Below are positions 8,226-17,343 of a DNA stretch of 39,818 nt, piece by piece. This DNA is from Acutalibacter sp. 1XD8-33 (GTDB lineage Bacteria; Bacillota; Clostridia; Oscillospirales; Acutalibacteraceae), in assembly GCF_003612555.1 (NCBI RefSeq), contig NZ_RAZF01000027.1, positions 1 through 39,818 of the forward strand, read 5' to 3'. Numbering within the stretch: position 1 is the first letter of the stretch; each line of letters opens with the position of its first letter. Below the pieces are notes generated by a model. It searched no databases and was not told where the DNA came from. It saw only the letters and a program-made list of their open reading frames with translations. The position numbers were made by a program, and so were the translations under genes.

Positions 8226-8230
8226 CCGCG

Positions 8231-8938
8231 CTACTTTTTCTCCTTGGCGCGGATGATAGGCTTCTCTTCCCCCCGCAGGAGCCGGCCGATATTGCTCCGG
8301 TGTTTGAAGAGCACCAGACCGCCAATGAACGCCGCGATTCCCGTGGTAAAAATGAGCTGCCCGACCGTGCAGAAGCCCCGGCTGAAATCCGCGAAAAACA
8401 CCAGCAGGAAGGTGTACACCGGGTAGAGGGCCGCGCAGGTCACAGAGGCCAGGGAGATGATTTTTTTCCAGAGAAAGAGGATGCCGAAGGTGGCGATCAC
8501 CAGCAGGAACACCCGCCAGTCCGTGAGGGCGATCATAGCCGCGGCGGCCACGATGCCCTTGCCCCCCCGAAAGCCGTAGTATGCCGGGAAAATGTGCCCC
8601 ACCACGCAGGCCACGCCCGCCAGGAATTTGGCCACGTCCAGCAGCTCGCCTGTGGGGGCCGCGTCCGACGCCAGGAGAACGGCCCAGTACATGATCAGCT
8701 GGCTGAGCAGCACCGCCGCCACGCATTTCAGGAAATCCCCCAGGAAGGTGAGGATGGCGGGCAGGTTGCCCACGCTGCGCAGGACGTTGGTCATGCCCGC
8801 GTTGCCGCTGCCCTCTGTGCGGATGTCCTTGCGCTGGTAGAGCTTTGTGAGGATGATGGCCCAGTTGATGCTGCCCAGAAGGTAGCCCGCCGCCCCGCAG
8901 AGAAGCAGCGCAATCCCGATCGCCATGTTCGTGTTCAT
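8231..8938 (-). CDS. plsY: Acyl-phosphate:glycerol-3-phosphate acyltransferase PlsY
   Basis: A 235-residue membrane enzyme that acylates glycerol-3-phosphate from acyl-phosphate, the first step of phospholipid synthesis in Gram-positive bacteria; PlsX is not in the window. The conserved loops are GSGNAGMTNVLR (43-54), GHIFPAYYGFRGGKG and a C-terminal FKHRSNIGRLLRGEE. Five or more membrane segments are evident. GGAGG precedes the ATG at 8938. In many clostridia plsY follows der directly; here 578 bases of hairpin repeat separate them, so it may need its own promoter, which I could not place with confidence. Confidence 0.95.
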   Translation of the reverse strand: MNTNMAIGIALLLCGAAGYLLGSINWAIILTKLYQRKDIRTEGSGNAGMTNVLRSVGNLPAILTFLGDFLKCVAAVLLSQLIMYWAVLLASDAAPTGELLDVAKFLAGVACVVGHIFPAYYGFRGGKGIVAAAAMIALTDWRVFLLVIATFGILFLWKKIISLASVTCAALYPVYTFLLVFFADFSRGFCTVGQLIFTTGIAAFIGGLVLFKHRSNIGRLLRGEEKPIIRAKEKK

Positions 8939-8966
8939 CTGTCCGCCTCCAATTTTTTGCTTTTCT

Positions 8967-9505
8967 TAAGACCTTGGGGGCGCTGCCCCCAACCCCCCTG
9001 CAATGGGGCCGAAACTTGGCAAGCCAAGTTTTCCGCCCCTTGACCGCGCAATGTCACTCCTCATTTCATTCGTCGTGAACGTTTCATGTTGTTTGACGAG
9101 CTAATCGAACAACCGTAAAAGTTTTGCGCGAGCTTTTTCAAAAGCTCGCGGAGTGTGAGGCAGAGCCTCACGACCTTGCCCTTGACCTCAACACCTAAGA
9201 AGCGCAATTTTTGCGGGTGGTGAATAATAGGTTAACACTCTCTGCGCTCGGTTAACTATACAAGAGGGGTGCGGAGAGTTCATCTCGTATAACGAGATGA
9301 AACTCTTTTGCAACTGAATAAAAAGCACCCCTGGAAACCGGAGAAAGCCAGCTCCGTGAATCAATGCACCCAGCTTGGCAGAGTTTTCCGCAGGAAAACG
9401 GAAAGATAAACCAAGCCGCGCGAGTGTTTATCTTTTTGACACCACGGCGAAACTCAGCCATATCCTTTCGCCATTTTTCGCGCCATGTGCCGTTCCCCCC
9501 ATACC
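8967..9505. repeat. Long composite of intergenic hairpin modules between der and plsY
   Basis: This fills the 578-base gap 8939-9516; no gene was found. In order: TTGGGGGC/GCCCCCAA (8974-8992), AACTTGGC/GCCAAGTT (about 9013-9030), an 11-base stem CGCGAGCTTTT/AAAAGCTCGCG (9127-9150), GTGAGGC/GCCTCAC (9155-9171), GTTAAC pairs (9231-9256), TTCATCTCGT/ACGAGATGAA (about 9279-9301), and a segment near 9448-9500 resembling window bases 1-50 (GAAACTCAGC, CCATGTGC). Bases 9125-9320 reappear inverted at about 29260-29470. Confidence 0.8.
9402..9437. terminator. Hairpin downstream of der, possible terminator
   Basis: A perfect 10-base stem, AAAGATAAAC (9402-9411) against GTTTATCTTT (9426-9435), with a 14-base loop. 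The plus strand continues with TT. On the minus strand, where der transcription arrives, the T run is short, so termination of der is plausible but not certain. Confidence 0.45.
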
Positions 9506-9516
9506 AATCCAAAAGC

Positions 9517-10845
9517 CTACTCCTTCTGATCCTTCTTGTCCCGGATCATCAGCCGCACAGGGGTGCACTCCAGCCCAAAGGTCTCCCGGATGCGGTTCAC
9601 CAGATACCGCTGGTAGGAGTAGTGGAACAGCTCGTGGTCATTGCAGAAGCACACAAAGGTGGGCGGCTTGGTGCCGGCCTGGGTCATATAGTAGATCTTC
9701 AGCCTGCGGCCCTTGTCCGTGGGGGGCTGCACCCGGGCCGTGGCCTGGGCCAGCACGTCGTTGAGGGCCCCGGTGGTCACCCGCATGGCGTTGCTCCTGG
9801 CGGCCATCTGGATCAGCTCAAACATGCGGTCCAGCCGCTGGCCGGTTTTCGCGGAGATGAAGATGATGGGCGCGTAGCTCATGAAGGAGAAATCCTCCGC
9901 CAGCTTCAGGCGCATCTGCTCCATGGTCTTGTCGTCCTTCTCCACCGCGTCCCATTTGTTCACGCAGACAACGCAGCCCTTGCCCGCCTCGTGGGCAATG
10001 CCCGCCACCTTGGAGTCCTGCTCCGTGAAACCCACGGTGCCGTCGATGAGGATCAGGCACACGTCCGCCCGCTCCACCGCCATCTCCGCCCGAAGGTTGC
10101 TATAGTACTCCACCGCGTCCTCCACCTTGGACTTCCGGCGCAGGCCCGCCGTGTCGATGAAGGTGAAGGTGCCGAAGCTGTTCTCGATGGTCATGTCCAC
10201 CGCGTCACGGGTGGTGCCCGCCATGTCGGAGACAATGCACCGGTTCTCCCCGGCCACCCGGTTCACCAGGGAGGACTTTCCCACGTTGGGCTTGCCGATG
10301 ACGGCCACCTTGATGACCTCGCCCTCGGGCTCCTCCTCCGGGGTCTCGGGCAGAGATTCCACCACCCGGTCCAGCAGGTCCCCGGTGCCGTGGCCGTGGA
10401 CAGAGGAGACCATCACCGGGTCCCCCAGGCCCAGGTTGTAGAACTCGTAGAACTCGGCGGGGGGCTGGCCCACGCTGTCGCATTTGTTCACGCAGAGCAC
10501 CACCGGCCGGCCGCTTTTCAGCAGCAGATCCGCCACCTCCTGGTCCGTGGCGGTGACCCCGGCCCGGATGTCCGTGACAAAAATAATGGCGCTGGCGGAG
10601 TCGATGGCGATCTGGGCCTGCTCCCGCATCTGGCTGAGGAGCACGTCCCGGGAGGCGGGCTCCAGGCCCCCGGTGTCCACCAGGGAGAACTCCCGGCCGC
10701 ACCACTCCCCGTCCCCGAAGATCCGGTCCCGGGTGACGCCGGGGGTGTCCTCCACAATGGACAGCCTGCGGCCCACGATTTTATTGAACAGGGTGGACTT
10801 GCCCACATTGGGCCTGCCCACAATGGCTACAATGGGTTTTGGCAT
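9517..10845 (-). CDS. der: Ribosome biogenesis GTPase Der (EngA)
   Basis: A 442-residue double-GTPase required for 50S subunit assembly. Two tandem G domains are visible: GRPNVGKS at 10-17 with NKCD at 120-123, and GKPNVGKSS at 184-192 with a second NKWD motif. A C-terminal KH-like domain ends RLMIRDKKDQKE. Length is typical. AAGGAGG precedes the ATG at 10845. The PHP gene ends 67 bases upstream; DUF512 and der are usually adjacent in clostridia, so the PHP gene looks like an insertion in that operon. Confidence 0.97.
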   Translation of the reverse strand: MPKPIVAIVGRPNVGKSTLFNKIVGRRLSIVEDTPGVTRDRIFGDGEWCGREFSLVDTGGLEPASRDVLLSQMREQAQIAIDSASAIIFVTDIRAGVTATDQEVADLLLKSGRPVVLCVNKCDSVGQPPAEFYEFYNLGLGDPVMVSSVHGHGTGDLLDRVVESLPETPEEEPEGEVIKVAVIGKPNVGKSSLVNRVAGENRCIVSDMAGTTRDAVDMTIENSFGTFTFIDTAGLRRKSKVEDAVEYYSNLRAEMAVERADVCLILIDGTVGFTEQDSKVAGIAHEAGKGCVVCVNKWDAVEKDDKTMEQMRLKLAEDFSFMSYAPIIFISAKTGQRLDRMFELIQMAARSNAMRVTTGALNDVLAQATARVQPPTDKGRRLKIYYMTQAGTKPPTFVCFCNDHELFHYSYQRYLVNRIRETFGLECTPVRLMIRDKKDQKE

Positions 10846-10912
10846 TTTCCTGCCTCCTTTTTGATTGGGATATGGGGGCTTCTTTGCGGGTCAGAATGGA
10901 ATCAGCGGTTCC

Positions 10913-11701
10913 TTACATACAGACGCCCGCGGCCAGATCGTTCAGTTCCCTGATTTTATATCCAACATCCTCCGGACAATGGGCGTCCGATGAGGAAATG
11001 ATGTCCACATTTTTCTTTTTCAGCATCCGAAGCAGCTCCTGGTCCATGCCGAGCGAAGCCGTTTCAGGGCATCTTCTGGCGGCCCCGCTGTTTTGGTCCG
11101 CATACATCTTGCTGTCTGAAAGCGCCTGCGCTAAGCTCTCATAGCAGTCCAGCAGGGAGTAGGACGGTTTATGGCCGAATAATTTGATTGCGTCCGGATG
11201 GCCGATCCCGTCAAAAATCCCGCTCTCCGCCAGGGAAACAGAATCCTCAAAATATCTGCGGTATATCTGATCCACATCCAGCCCCGTCCAATGCCCAGCC
11301 TTATGATCGAAGGCGAAATCATCCACAAAATGAATGCTTCCTATCAGGAAGTCGAAGCCTTTGTCCTTTGTAAGCGCGGAAATAAAGGGTTCAAACTCCT
11401 TGAAATAGCATATTTCCAGGCCAAACTTGACTGTCACCGGGAACCGTCTGCTTCTAGCCTGTTCGATCAGGTCCAGATACTCCGCGAGCTGATGGGCGCC
11501 CGCGCTTCTGCGAAACCACGCGTCAACATACTCGCTATACGCGCGCACAGAATCATACATGGGGGCGAATTCTTCAAATATATAATTGTGCTCAAGCAGG
11601 CGTATTTCATCGATCCCCACTTCCACCGCTTTCTCTACAAACTGGCCGATCCACTCAAGGGTATACGGTCCCCGTTCTATGTGGATATGTCCATCTGTCA
11701 T
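10913..11701 (-). CDS. PHP-domain phosphoesterase (histidinol-phosphatase HisJ-like)
   Basis: A 262-residue PHP-fold metal-dependent phosphoesterase. Metal-ligand motifs appear in family order: DGHIH near 3-7, EHNYIF, KFGLEICYF, IGSIHFVDD, GIGHPDAIKLFGH and SSSDAHCPEDVG. It resembles HisJ-type histidinol-phosphatases, but no his gene is nearby, so the substrate is unproven. The ATG at 11701 has AGGAGGAG just upstream; the longer frame begins inside the DUF512 gene. GC content is about 50 % in sampled lines against 65-68 % in neighbouring genes, and it sits between DUF512 and der, which suggests later acquisition. Confidence 0.82.
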   Translation of the reverse strand: MTDGHIHIERGPYTLEWIGQFVEKAVEVGIDEIRLLEHNYIFEEFAPMYDSVRAYSEYVDAWFRRSAGAHQLAEYLDLIEQARSRRFPVTVKFGLEICYFKEFEPFISALTKDKGFDFLIGSIHFVDDFAFDHKAGHWTGLDVDQIYRRYFEDSVSLAESGIFDGIGHPDAIKLFGHKPSYSLLDCYESLAQALSDSKMYADQNSGAARRCPETASLGMDQELLRMLKKKNVDIISSSDAHCPEDVGYKIRELNDLAAGVCM

Positions 11702-11747
11702 ATTCTCTCCTCCTGGGTATGGGGCATTCCATGCTGAGGCCCGGCCC

Positions 11748-13103
11748 TTAGGCGCGCTCTGCTTCATAGGGGTTGTGCCCGGCCCCGCCCGGCTGCTCCC
11801 GGCCCAGGATGGCCATGAGCAGGTCCTCCCCGCTGCCGCCCACCCGCAGGGCCGGCGTGCCCAGCCTCTCCGAAAGCTCCGAAAGGGTCATGTCGTCCAG
11901 GAAGATATCCTCCCCGGCCTTCAGCATGTTTCCGGCGATGAGGATCTGGTCCCCCAGATCCCGGCCCGTCAGCCGGGCGCAGATGTCCTGGCCGGTAAGC
12001 AGCCCGGTGACGTTCACCGTGCCGCCGAAGAAATCGTTGGGCACGGGGACCAGCTCTATCTTTAAATTATGGCACCGATTCCGCAATTCGTCAAGCATTT
12101 TGTTGAGAAAACTCCAGGCGCACTCCCCCGTGGGGATGGTCACCTTCCGGGGGGCGGCGGGCAGGTCCTCCTCACAGAGATCCTCCAGGGCCCAGCGGAA
12201 GCCCTCCTCCAGGTCCCGGAGCATCCCCACCCCGTTCTCGATCTGGGGGAAGTCCTCGTAGAACTCCGCCGGGGGCAGCTCCCGCCCCGCCAGCAGGTAG
12301 AGCTCGTCCGAGGCGTAGACCCGGCGGGCGCCGCTCTCCCCCTTGCAGGCCTCCCCCCACTTTTCGATGACGGCCAGGGCCGCCAGGGCGCTCTCCCGGT
12401 CAAAGGGTGTCAAGGGGTAGAGCCCCTCCCGGTAGCGGGTGAGGCCCACCGGCACGCAGGCCACGCTCTGCAAGCCCTCGCCAAGTTTACATAATTCAGA
12501 TAAGCTATACTCCAGGGCGGAGCCGTCGTTCAGGCCGGGGCACAGCACAATCTGGCAGTTCAGCCGGATGCCCCCCTCCGCCAGCCGGTAGAGATGGCGG
12601 AGGGATTCCCCGGCAAACCGGTTGTTCATCATCCTGCACCGCAGCTCCGGGTCCATGGTGTGGACGGAAATATTGATGGGGCTGATGTGCATTTGCAGGA
12701 TCCGGTCGATCTCCCTATCGTCGATATTGGTTAACGTAATATAGTTGCCGAAGAGGAAGCTCAGCCGGTCGTCATCGTCCTTGAAATACAGGGTCTCCCG
12801 CATCCCCTTTGGCAGCTGGTCGATAAAGCAGAACACGCATTTGTTCCGGCAGGAGCGCTGCCGGTCCATGAGATAGCTCTCGAATTCCAGCCCCAGGGCC
12901 GCGTACCGGGGCTTGGCCAGCTCCACCTGAAAGTCCTCCTCTCCCCGGCGCAGGTCCAACCGCAGCTCCCGCTCCGTCTCATAAAAGCGGTAGTCCAGCA
13001 CGTCCCCCACCGGGTGGCCATTGATGCTCACCAGCAGGTCTCCGGGCAGAATTCCCGCCCGCTGGGCCCGGCTGCCCGCCTCCACTCCATCAATTCTAAC
13101 CAT
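11748..13103 (-). CDS. DUF512-family PDZ/radical SAM protein
   Basis: 451 residues. An N-terminal PDZ-like domain (about 1-65, AGILPGDLLVSINGHPV) is followed by CRNKC-VFC, a CxxxCxxC radical SAM iron-sulfur motif with C85, C89 and C92, then the DUF512 C-terminal domain (PVPNDFFGGTVNVTGLLTGQ). The family is widespread in Clostridia next to der; its reaction is not established. GGGAGG precedes the ATG at 13103. The PHP gene starts 46 bases downstream on the same strand. C-terminal residues are intact. Confidence 0.9.
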   Translation of the reverse strand: MVRIDGVEAGSRAQRAGILPGDLLVSINGHPVGDVLDYRFYETERELRLDLRRGEEDFQVELAKPRYAALGLEFESYLMDRQRSCRNKCVFCFIDQLPKGMRETLYFKDDDDRLSFLFGNYITLTNIDDREIDRILQMHISPINISVHTMDPELRCRMMNNRFAGESLRHLYRLAEGGIRLNCQIVLCPGLNDGSALEYSLSELCKLGEGLQSVACVPVGLTRYREGLYPLTPFDRESALAALAVIEKWGEACKGESGARRVYASDELYLLAGRELPPAEFYEDFPQIENGVGMLRDLEEGFRWALEDLCEEDLPAAPRKVTIPTGECAWSFLNKMLDELRNRCHNLKIELVPVPNDFFGGTVNVTGLLTGQDICARLTGRDLGDQILIAGNMLKAGEDIFLDDMTLSELSERLGTPALRVGGSGEDLLMAILGREQPGGAGHNPYEAERA

Positions 13104-13136
13104 CGCCGCCTCCCTATTCTTTCATCTGTCCCCAGG

Positions 13137-13976
13137 CTATTTTTGACCGGTCCGCGCGCCCCGCGCGCATTTTTGGGCGAAGCTCCGACAGCCTCCCTGA
13201 AAAACCGCAGCCAATTCCGGAATCCCGGCGGACTCCCCATCCTTCCGGGAGTACCGCCCCGCCAGATACAGCATTCCCGCCATGCAGGCGAATTTCTCAT
13301 AATAGGGGCCCTGCTGGGCCTTTTCCAAATATTCCTTCTGCTCCGCCGGATTCTGGCAGGCCAGGGCCCGGCAGAGCTCTCTTTGGCTCTTCTCCCCCAC
13401 CTCCGCCAGGGCGGGATCCTTCCAGTCCACAGCGTCAATCTCCCGGCCCTGGTAGGAGATTAGGTGGGCGAAGCCCTCGTGAAAGGCGATGCCGTCCAGC
13501 CGCTCTAGATAGCCGCCCTCCAGGGCCCGGTCGGCTTCCGGATAATCCATACTAATCAGCGCATGCGTGAGTTCGTGGGTCAACAAATTCCGGGCGGCGG
13601 CGGCCAGCTCCACCTTCCCCAGATACTGGGTCCACCGGACCATATCCAAAATAATATACGGAATTCCCTCCGGGCTCTTCGTGGACATGGCGTCGTAGGG
13701 CTCCGGATAGCCCGCGATCAGCGCCACGGTCACCTTGCCTGTTTTCTCCCGCCACTGGGGGAACAACGCCTCCCAGACGGCCTGGTTCACGGGATGGAAA
13801 TCCTCCAGCGCCGCCCGCACCTGGGCCAGCACTTGAGCGGCCTTTTCCCGCTCCTCCGGGTCCCCCGCCGGGGCGGAGAAGGGCGGGTTGTCCCCCTGAA
13901 AAAGCCAGGAATCTACATAGGCATCCAGCGGCTTTTCCGCCAAATAGTCCTTTATAATTTCATCTTCAACGCGCAT
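13137..13976 (-). CDS. Putative zinc-dependent protease with HELTH motif
   Basis: 279 residues, no signal peptide, so probably cytosolic. HELTH at 134-138 and E167 in HEGFAHL, about 29 residues later, fit a gluzincin-type zinc site (two histidines plus a downstream glutamate). The remainder resembles clostridial proteins called putative Zn-dependent protease, but I cannot name a characterised relative. The ATG at 13976 has AGAGGAAGAG upstream. It lies 33 bases before DUF512 on the same strand and behind the terminator 14002-14054. No promoter was identified in the 25 bases between that terminator and the start. Confidence 0.7.
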   Translation of the reverse strand: MRVEDEIIKDYLAEKPLDAYVDSWLFQGDNPPFSAPAGDPEEREKAAQVLAQVRAALEDFHPVNQAVWEALFPQWREKTGKVTVALIAGYPEPYDAMSTKSPEGIPYIILDMVRWTQYLGKVELAAAARNLLTHELTHALISMDYPEADRALEGGYLERLDGIAFHEGFAHLISYQGREIDAVDWKDPALAEVGEKSQRELCRALACQNPAEQKEYLEKAQQGPYYEKFACMAGMLYLAGRYSRKDGESAGIPELAAVFQGGCRSFAQKCARGARTGQK

Positions 13977-14001
13977 TTTCTCTCTTCCTCTCGTCCAATC
14001 A

Positions 14002-14054
14002 AAAAAGGGAAGCACCCGCTATGTTGGCATTGCCAATCCGGGCGTTCCCTTTTT
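14002..14054 (-). terminator. Terminator of the yceD-rpmF operon
   Basis: AAAAAGGGAA (14002-14011) pairs with TTCCCTTTTT (14045-14054), with further GC pairs inside and a small TTGGCATTGCCAA hairpin at the tip. On the minus strand it ends in a T run. The stretch 14055-14246 between rpmF and this site holds nothing recognisable. Confidence 0.75.
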
Positions 14055-14246
14055 AATCATTCCTATGGAAACCAGCTTCAGAATCTCTATTCACAACCTG
14101 CAAACCGCATCGAAACGGTCCTTTTAGCGCCACGCATCGTCGCTTTTGCTTGGTATCCATATATCAAATATGTCCGCGCAAACTTATCCTGATCCGCACG
14201 AAAAGTCCTCGTTTTTCCACTATTTCCGGTTACAAATTACAGATTC

Positions 14247-14429
14247 TTACTGATCTACCTCGACCACTTTCCGGCTGTTATAATAACCGCAGGTGGGGCA
14301 AACCCGGTGGGGAGCCTTGTAGCTGCCGCACTGGGAGCACTTCGTCAGAGCGGGAACTTGCAGCTTCCACACATTGGAGCGCCGCTTGTTCTTTCGCGCG
14401 CTAGACAGTTTTCTCTTGGGTACCGCCAT
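14247..14429 (-). CDS. rpmF: Large-subunit ribosomal protein bL32
   Basis: 60 residues, the normal length for bL32. It opens [19 protein letters not shown], the universal L32 signature, and keeps the zinc ribbon CSQC...CPTC, so it is the zinc-binding form. AAGGAGGTG lies 6 bases before the ATG at 14429. It follows the yceD-like gene by 33 bases, the near-universal yceD-rpmF pairing, and is read from the promoter at 14989-15017. Confidence 0.97.
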   Translation of the reverse strand: MAVPKRKLSSARKNKRRSNVWKLQVPALTKCSQCGSYKAPHRVCPTCGYYNSRKVVEVDQ

Positions 14430-14462
14430 TTTCAGCACCTCCTTATGCCAAAGGATTTTTCC

Positions 14463-14963
14463 TCATTCTTTTTCCAACAGCTGTCTGAGGACTTCCAGCC
14501 TGGGGTCCGCAGCAGGAGCGCCGCAGGCGCAGAGACCTTCATTCCAATTCTTTCCGCAGCGGGGGCACAGCCCCTTGCAGTCCTCCCTGCAAAGAAACTG
14601 GCCAGGCAGGTCCAGCAACACATCCTCCAGGATGAGCCCGTCCAGATCCAGCCGTTCCTCCGGCACAAGAATCAGCCTGTCATCTTCCTCGTTCTGGGTT
14701 TCCCGAACAAGGGTATGGACGAAGCTCTTTTCATAGTCCCGGACCACCATTTCGGCGCAACGGTCACAGGGCATGGAGAGAGTATAGGCTACTTGCGCGC
14801 GGAAATCTACTGATCCCGCAAAGCTCCTCATCCGAGCCTGGACCTTCACAGGCGCACAAAACGGCTTGGCACCGCCCAATTCCACCCCGGAAAAATCCAG
14901 CTCACAGGCGGCGCTTTCCTCCACGCCGTCCCCACGAAAGAGCTTTTTTAAGTCTAAAACCAT
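14463..14963 (-). CDS. YceD/DUF177-family protein
   Basis: 166 residues. YceD proteins are encoded just upstream of rpmF throughout bacteria and are implicated in 23S rRNA maturation. Recognisable parts are MPCDRCAE in the middle and the C-terminal cysteine cluster CREDCKGLCPRCGKNWNEG with a following CACG, probably a metal site as in Gram-positive members. The ATG at 14963 has GAGGTGG just upstream; the longer frame would run through the promoter. Confidence 0.92.
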   Translation of the reverse strand: MVLDLKKLFRGDGVEESAACELDFSGVELGGAKPFCAPVKVQARMRSFAGSVDFRAQVAYTLSMPCDRCAEMVVRDYEKSFVHTLVRETQNEEDDRLILVPEERLDLDGLILEDVLLDLPGQFLCREDCKGLCPRCGKNWNEGLCACGAPAADPRLEVLRQLLEKE

Positions 14964-14988
14964 ACTCCACCTCACGCCGTACTGATAT

Positions 14989-15017
14989 AGTATAAGACGC
15001 CCGGGAAGATTTGTCAA
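14989..15017 (-). promoter_or_regulatory. Sigma-A-type promoter of yceD-rpmF
   Basis: Minus-strand TTGACA (15012-15017) and TATACT (14989-14994), spacer 17 bases, starting RNA about 20 bases before the yceD ATG. Confidence 0.85.
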
Positions 15018-15069
15018 GCACTTTATAGGATTCCCGAGAATATTTTGCCTATTCCCGGCTGACAGCTCT

Positions 15070-15483
15070 TTATTTCAGCACATATTCGGCCACGGAAGCG
15101 GGGATTTCCTCCTCGGCGGCGGAGATTGAGAGCACCACATTGGTATCCGCAGAGGCGCTGAGCTTTTTCAGCTCAGACACCAGATACTCGCAGATCTCCG
15201 CGCCGGTGCCGGTGATCTTCAAAGTGGAGTCCACGATGATGTCGGTGACGTCGTAGTTTCCGGCGCAGATGCCGCTGATGAAGCCCAGAAGGGCGTCGGC
15301 GCCCTTGATGTCATAGGCGTCGGAGTCCACCAGCCGGGCGGCATAGGGGATGGTATAGGTCATCTGCTGGCCCTTCTCAATGACCACCACGTTGCCGTTG
15401 GACTTCTCCAGGGCGGCGTTCGCCATCTCGATGAGCTTCTTGGTCTTGCCGGAACCTTTCTTGCCAGTCAAAAGAGTAACCAT
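15070..15483 (-). CDS. Small P-loop ATPase of unknown function
   Basis: 137 residues with a Walker A motif GKKGSGKT at 7-14 and a Walker B-like DIIVDST. Similar clostridial proteins are sometimes labelled PilT-like, but the protein is far too short for PilT and no pilus genes are near. The ATG at 15483 is preceded by AAAGGAG. The upstream leader is A/T-rich. It lies downstream of a hairpin module that separates it from pgi. I would treat it as an ATP-binding protein without assigned role. Confidence 0.75.
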   Translation of the reverse strand: MVTLLTGKKGSGKTKKLIEMANAALEKSNGNVVVIEKGQQMTYTIPYAARLVDSDAYDIKGADALLGFISGICAGNYDVTDIIVDSTLKITGTGAEICEYLVSELKKLSASADTNVVLSISAAEEEIPASVAEYVLK

Positions 15484-15554
15484 TTTGAACTTCTCCTTTA
15501 TATTTATATATTTGTGTTTTTGGAAGTTATTTTTTATGTGTTGAGGGCCTCCGG

Positions 15555-15770
15555 CGGGACGGGGGGGGGCCACCCCCGCAACCTTTGAGAAAGGTAAGAC
15601 TTCGTAAAACGAAGTCTACGAAACTTTTACCCTGGTTGGCTGTGTGCGGTAAAGCTAACCACATTGCATTACGCAGTCCAGGTGCGGGGAAAATCGCCAG
15701 TGGCGATTACCCGTCGCCGACCAAGGTGGAAGCCGAAACCCAAAGCCCCACGGTCTTGCCGTAGGCCCCA
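15555..15770 (-). repeat. Intergenic hairpin module
   Basis: Reading on the minus strand it carries the same TTTCGTAGACTTCGT / ACGAAGTC and ACCTTT/AAAGGT hairpins as window bases 70-120, plus ATCGCC-AGT-GGCGAT at about 15691-15706. It fills most of the 333-base gap 15484-15816, which has no gene. Confidence 0.75.
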
Positions 15771-15816
15771 TATTACTCAAAAAATAATTTTTGCACGAAC
15801 TCCAAATATGCTTCGC

Positions 15817-17157
15817 TTATCCCTTCAGCCGCTCCTCCAGCTTGGCCTTCTGCTCCTCGTAGCCGGGCTTGCCCAGAAGGGCGAACATGTTCTTCTTGTA
15901 GCTCTCCACCCCCGGCTGGTCGAAGGGGTTCACCCCCAGCAGGTAGCCGGAAATGGCGCAGGCCTTCTCAAAGAAATAGATCAGCTGGCCCAGAGTGTCC
16001 TCGGAGAAGTCGCTGGCGTGGACCACCACGTTGGGGACGCCGCCGTCGTTGTGGGCCAGAAGCGTGCCCTCAAAGGCCTTTTCGTTGATGAAGGCCATGG
16101 CGCGGCCCTCCAGATAGTTCAGGCCGTCCACGTCCGTGGGGTCGTTGCCCAGGGTGACCTGATGCACGGGCTGGTCGATGAACACCACAGTCTCGAAGAG
16201 CTGCCGCCGGCCGTCCTGGATATACTGGCCCAGAGAGTGCAGGTCCGTGGAGAACACCACGCTGGCCGGGAACAGGCCCTTCTGATCCTTACCCTCGCTC
16301 TCGCCGTAGAGCTGCTTCCACCACTCGTTCATCATGGCGTAGCGGGGCTCGTAGCTCACCATAACTTCTACGGATTTTCCCTTGTTATACAGGATGTTGC
16401 GGATGGCCGCGTACTTGTAGCAGTCGTTCTCCTCCAGAAGATTGCTGCCGTAGGCTTTCATGGCCTTGCGGGCCCCGGCCATCAGGGCGTCGATATCGCA
16501 CCCGGCCACGGCGATGGGCAGCAGGCCCACGGCGGTGAGCACGGAGAAGCGCCCGCCCACGTCATCGGGCACCACGAAGGTCTCGTAGCCCTCTTTGTCC
16601 GCCAGCTGCTTCAAGGTGCCCTTCTGCCGGTCGGTGGTACAGAAAATCCGCTCCTTGGCCCCCTCCTTGCCGTATTTCTTTTCCAGAAGCTCCCGGAACA
16701 CCCGGAAAGCAATGGCGGGCTCCGTGGTGGTGCCGGACTTGGAAATCATGTTGATGGACACGTCCTTGCCCTCGCAGAGGGTGACCAGCTCCTGCAAAGC
16801 GGTGGAGCTGATGGAATTACCGGCAAAATAGATATCCGGGGTATCCTTGGGCAGGGCATTATACTTGTCGGACTTCAAAAATTCAATAGCGGCTCTGGCT
16901 CCCAGATAGGAGCCGCCGATGCCGATCACAATAAAAATCTGGGAATTCTCCTTCACCCGCCGGGCAGCGGCCTTGATGCGGGCAAACTCCTCCTTGTCAT
17001 AGTCCTCCGGCAAAGTCACCCAGCCCAAAAAGTCGTTGCCAAGACCCCTGCCAGAAGCCAGCAGTTCTCCGGCGGCCTTTACCTGGGCCTGGATTCCATC
17101 ATACTCATGCTGGGAAATAAAGCCTTTTAAATACCTGTCATCCAATTTTAGCGGCAT
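15817..17157 (-). CDS. pgi: Glucose-6-phosphate isomerase
   Basis: A 446-residue cytosolic enzyme interconverting glucose-6-phosphate and fructose-6-phosphate in glycolysis; length fits the Firmicutes type. Sugar-isomerase motifs include [18 protein letters not shown] (phosphate loop), [14 protein letters not shown], the catalytic region [15 protein letters not shown], and [19 protein letters not shown] near the end. ATG 17157 is preferred with AAAGGAG upstream; the longer in-frame extension to 17286 overlaps the promoter. It is monocistronic. Confidence 0.97.
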   Translation of the reverse strand: MPLKLDDRYLKGFISQHEYDGIQAQVKAAGELLASGRGLGNDFLGWVTLPEDYDKEEFARIKAAARRVKENSQIFIVIGIGGSYLGARAAIEFLKSDKYNALPKDTPDIYFAGNSISSTALQELVTLCEGKDVSINMISKSGTTTEPAIAFRVFRELLEKKYGKEGAKERIFCTTDRQKGTLKQLADKEGYETFVVPDDVGGRFSVLTAVGLLPIAVAGCDIDALMAGARKAMKAYGSNLLEENDCYKYAAIRNILYNKGKSVEVMVSYEPRYAMMNEWWKQLYGESEGKDQKGLFPASVVFSTDLHSLGQYIQDGRRQLFETVVFIDQPVHQVTLGNDPTDVDGLNYLEGRAMAFINEKAFEGTLLAHNDGGVPNVVVHASDFSEDTLGQLIYFFEKACAISGYLLGVNPFDQPGVESYKKNMFALLGKPGYEEQKAKLEERLKG

Positions 17158-17224
17158 TTTCAAAACTCCTTTGCTCAATACGTCCGCCAGAGGGCGTTCT
17201 CGGGGCGGCGGCTGTTTCGTTTCT

Positions 17225-17253
17225 ATTGTACAATATGCCGCGGAATTTTGCAA
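17225..17253 (-). promoter_or_regulatory. Sigma-A-type promoter of pgi
   Basis: Minus-strand TTGCAA (17248-17253) and TACAAT (17225-17230) with a 17-base spacer; leader of about 60 bases. Confidence 0.8.
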
Positions 17254-17343
17254 GGCTTTTCCAAATTGCCTAAAAATATTTTTCACGGGCCGGGCCCCGC
17301 CCTTTTCTGCCGCCGGATGGCGGCGGACCCCATATCAAAAGCC

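Noticed and set aside
8967-9505. Possible CRISPR array or tRNA genes among the repeats
   Set aside because: Repeats are not evenly spaced, have no constant direct repeat unit with unique spacers, and no cloverleaf was found.
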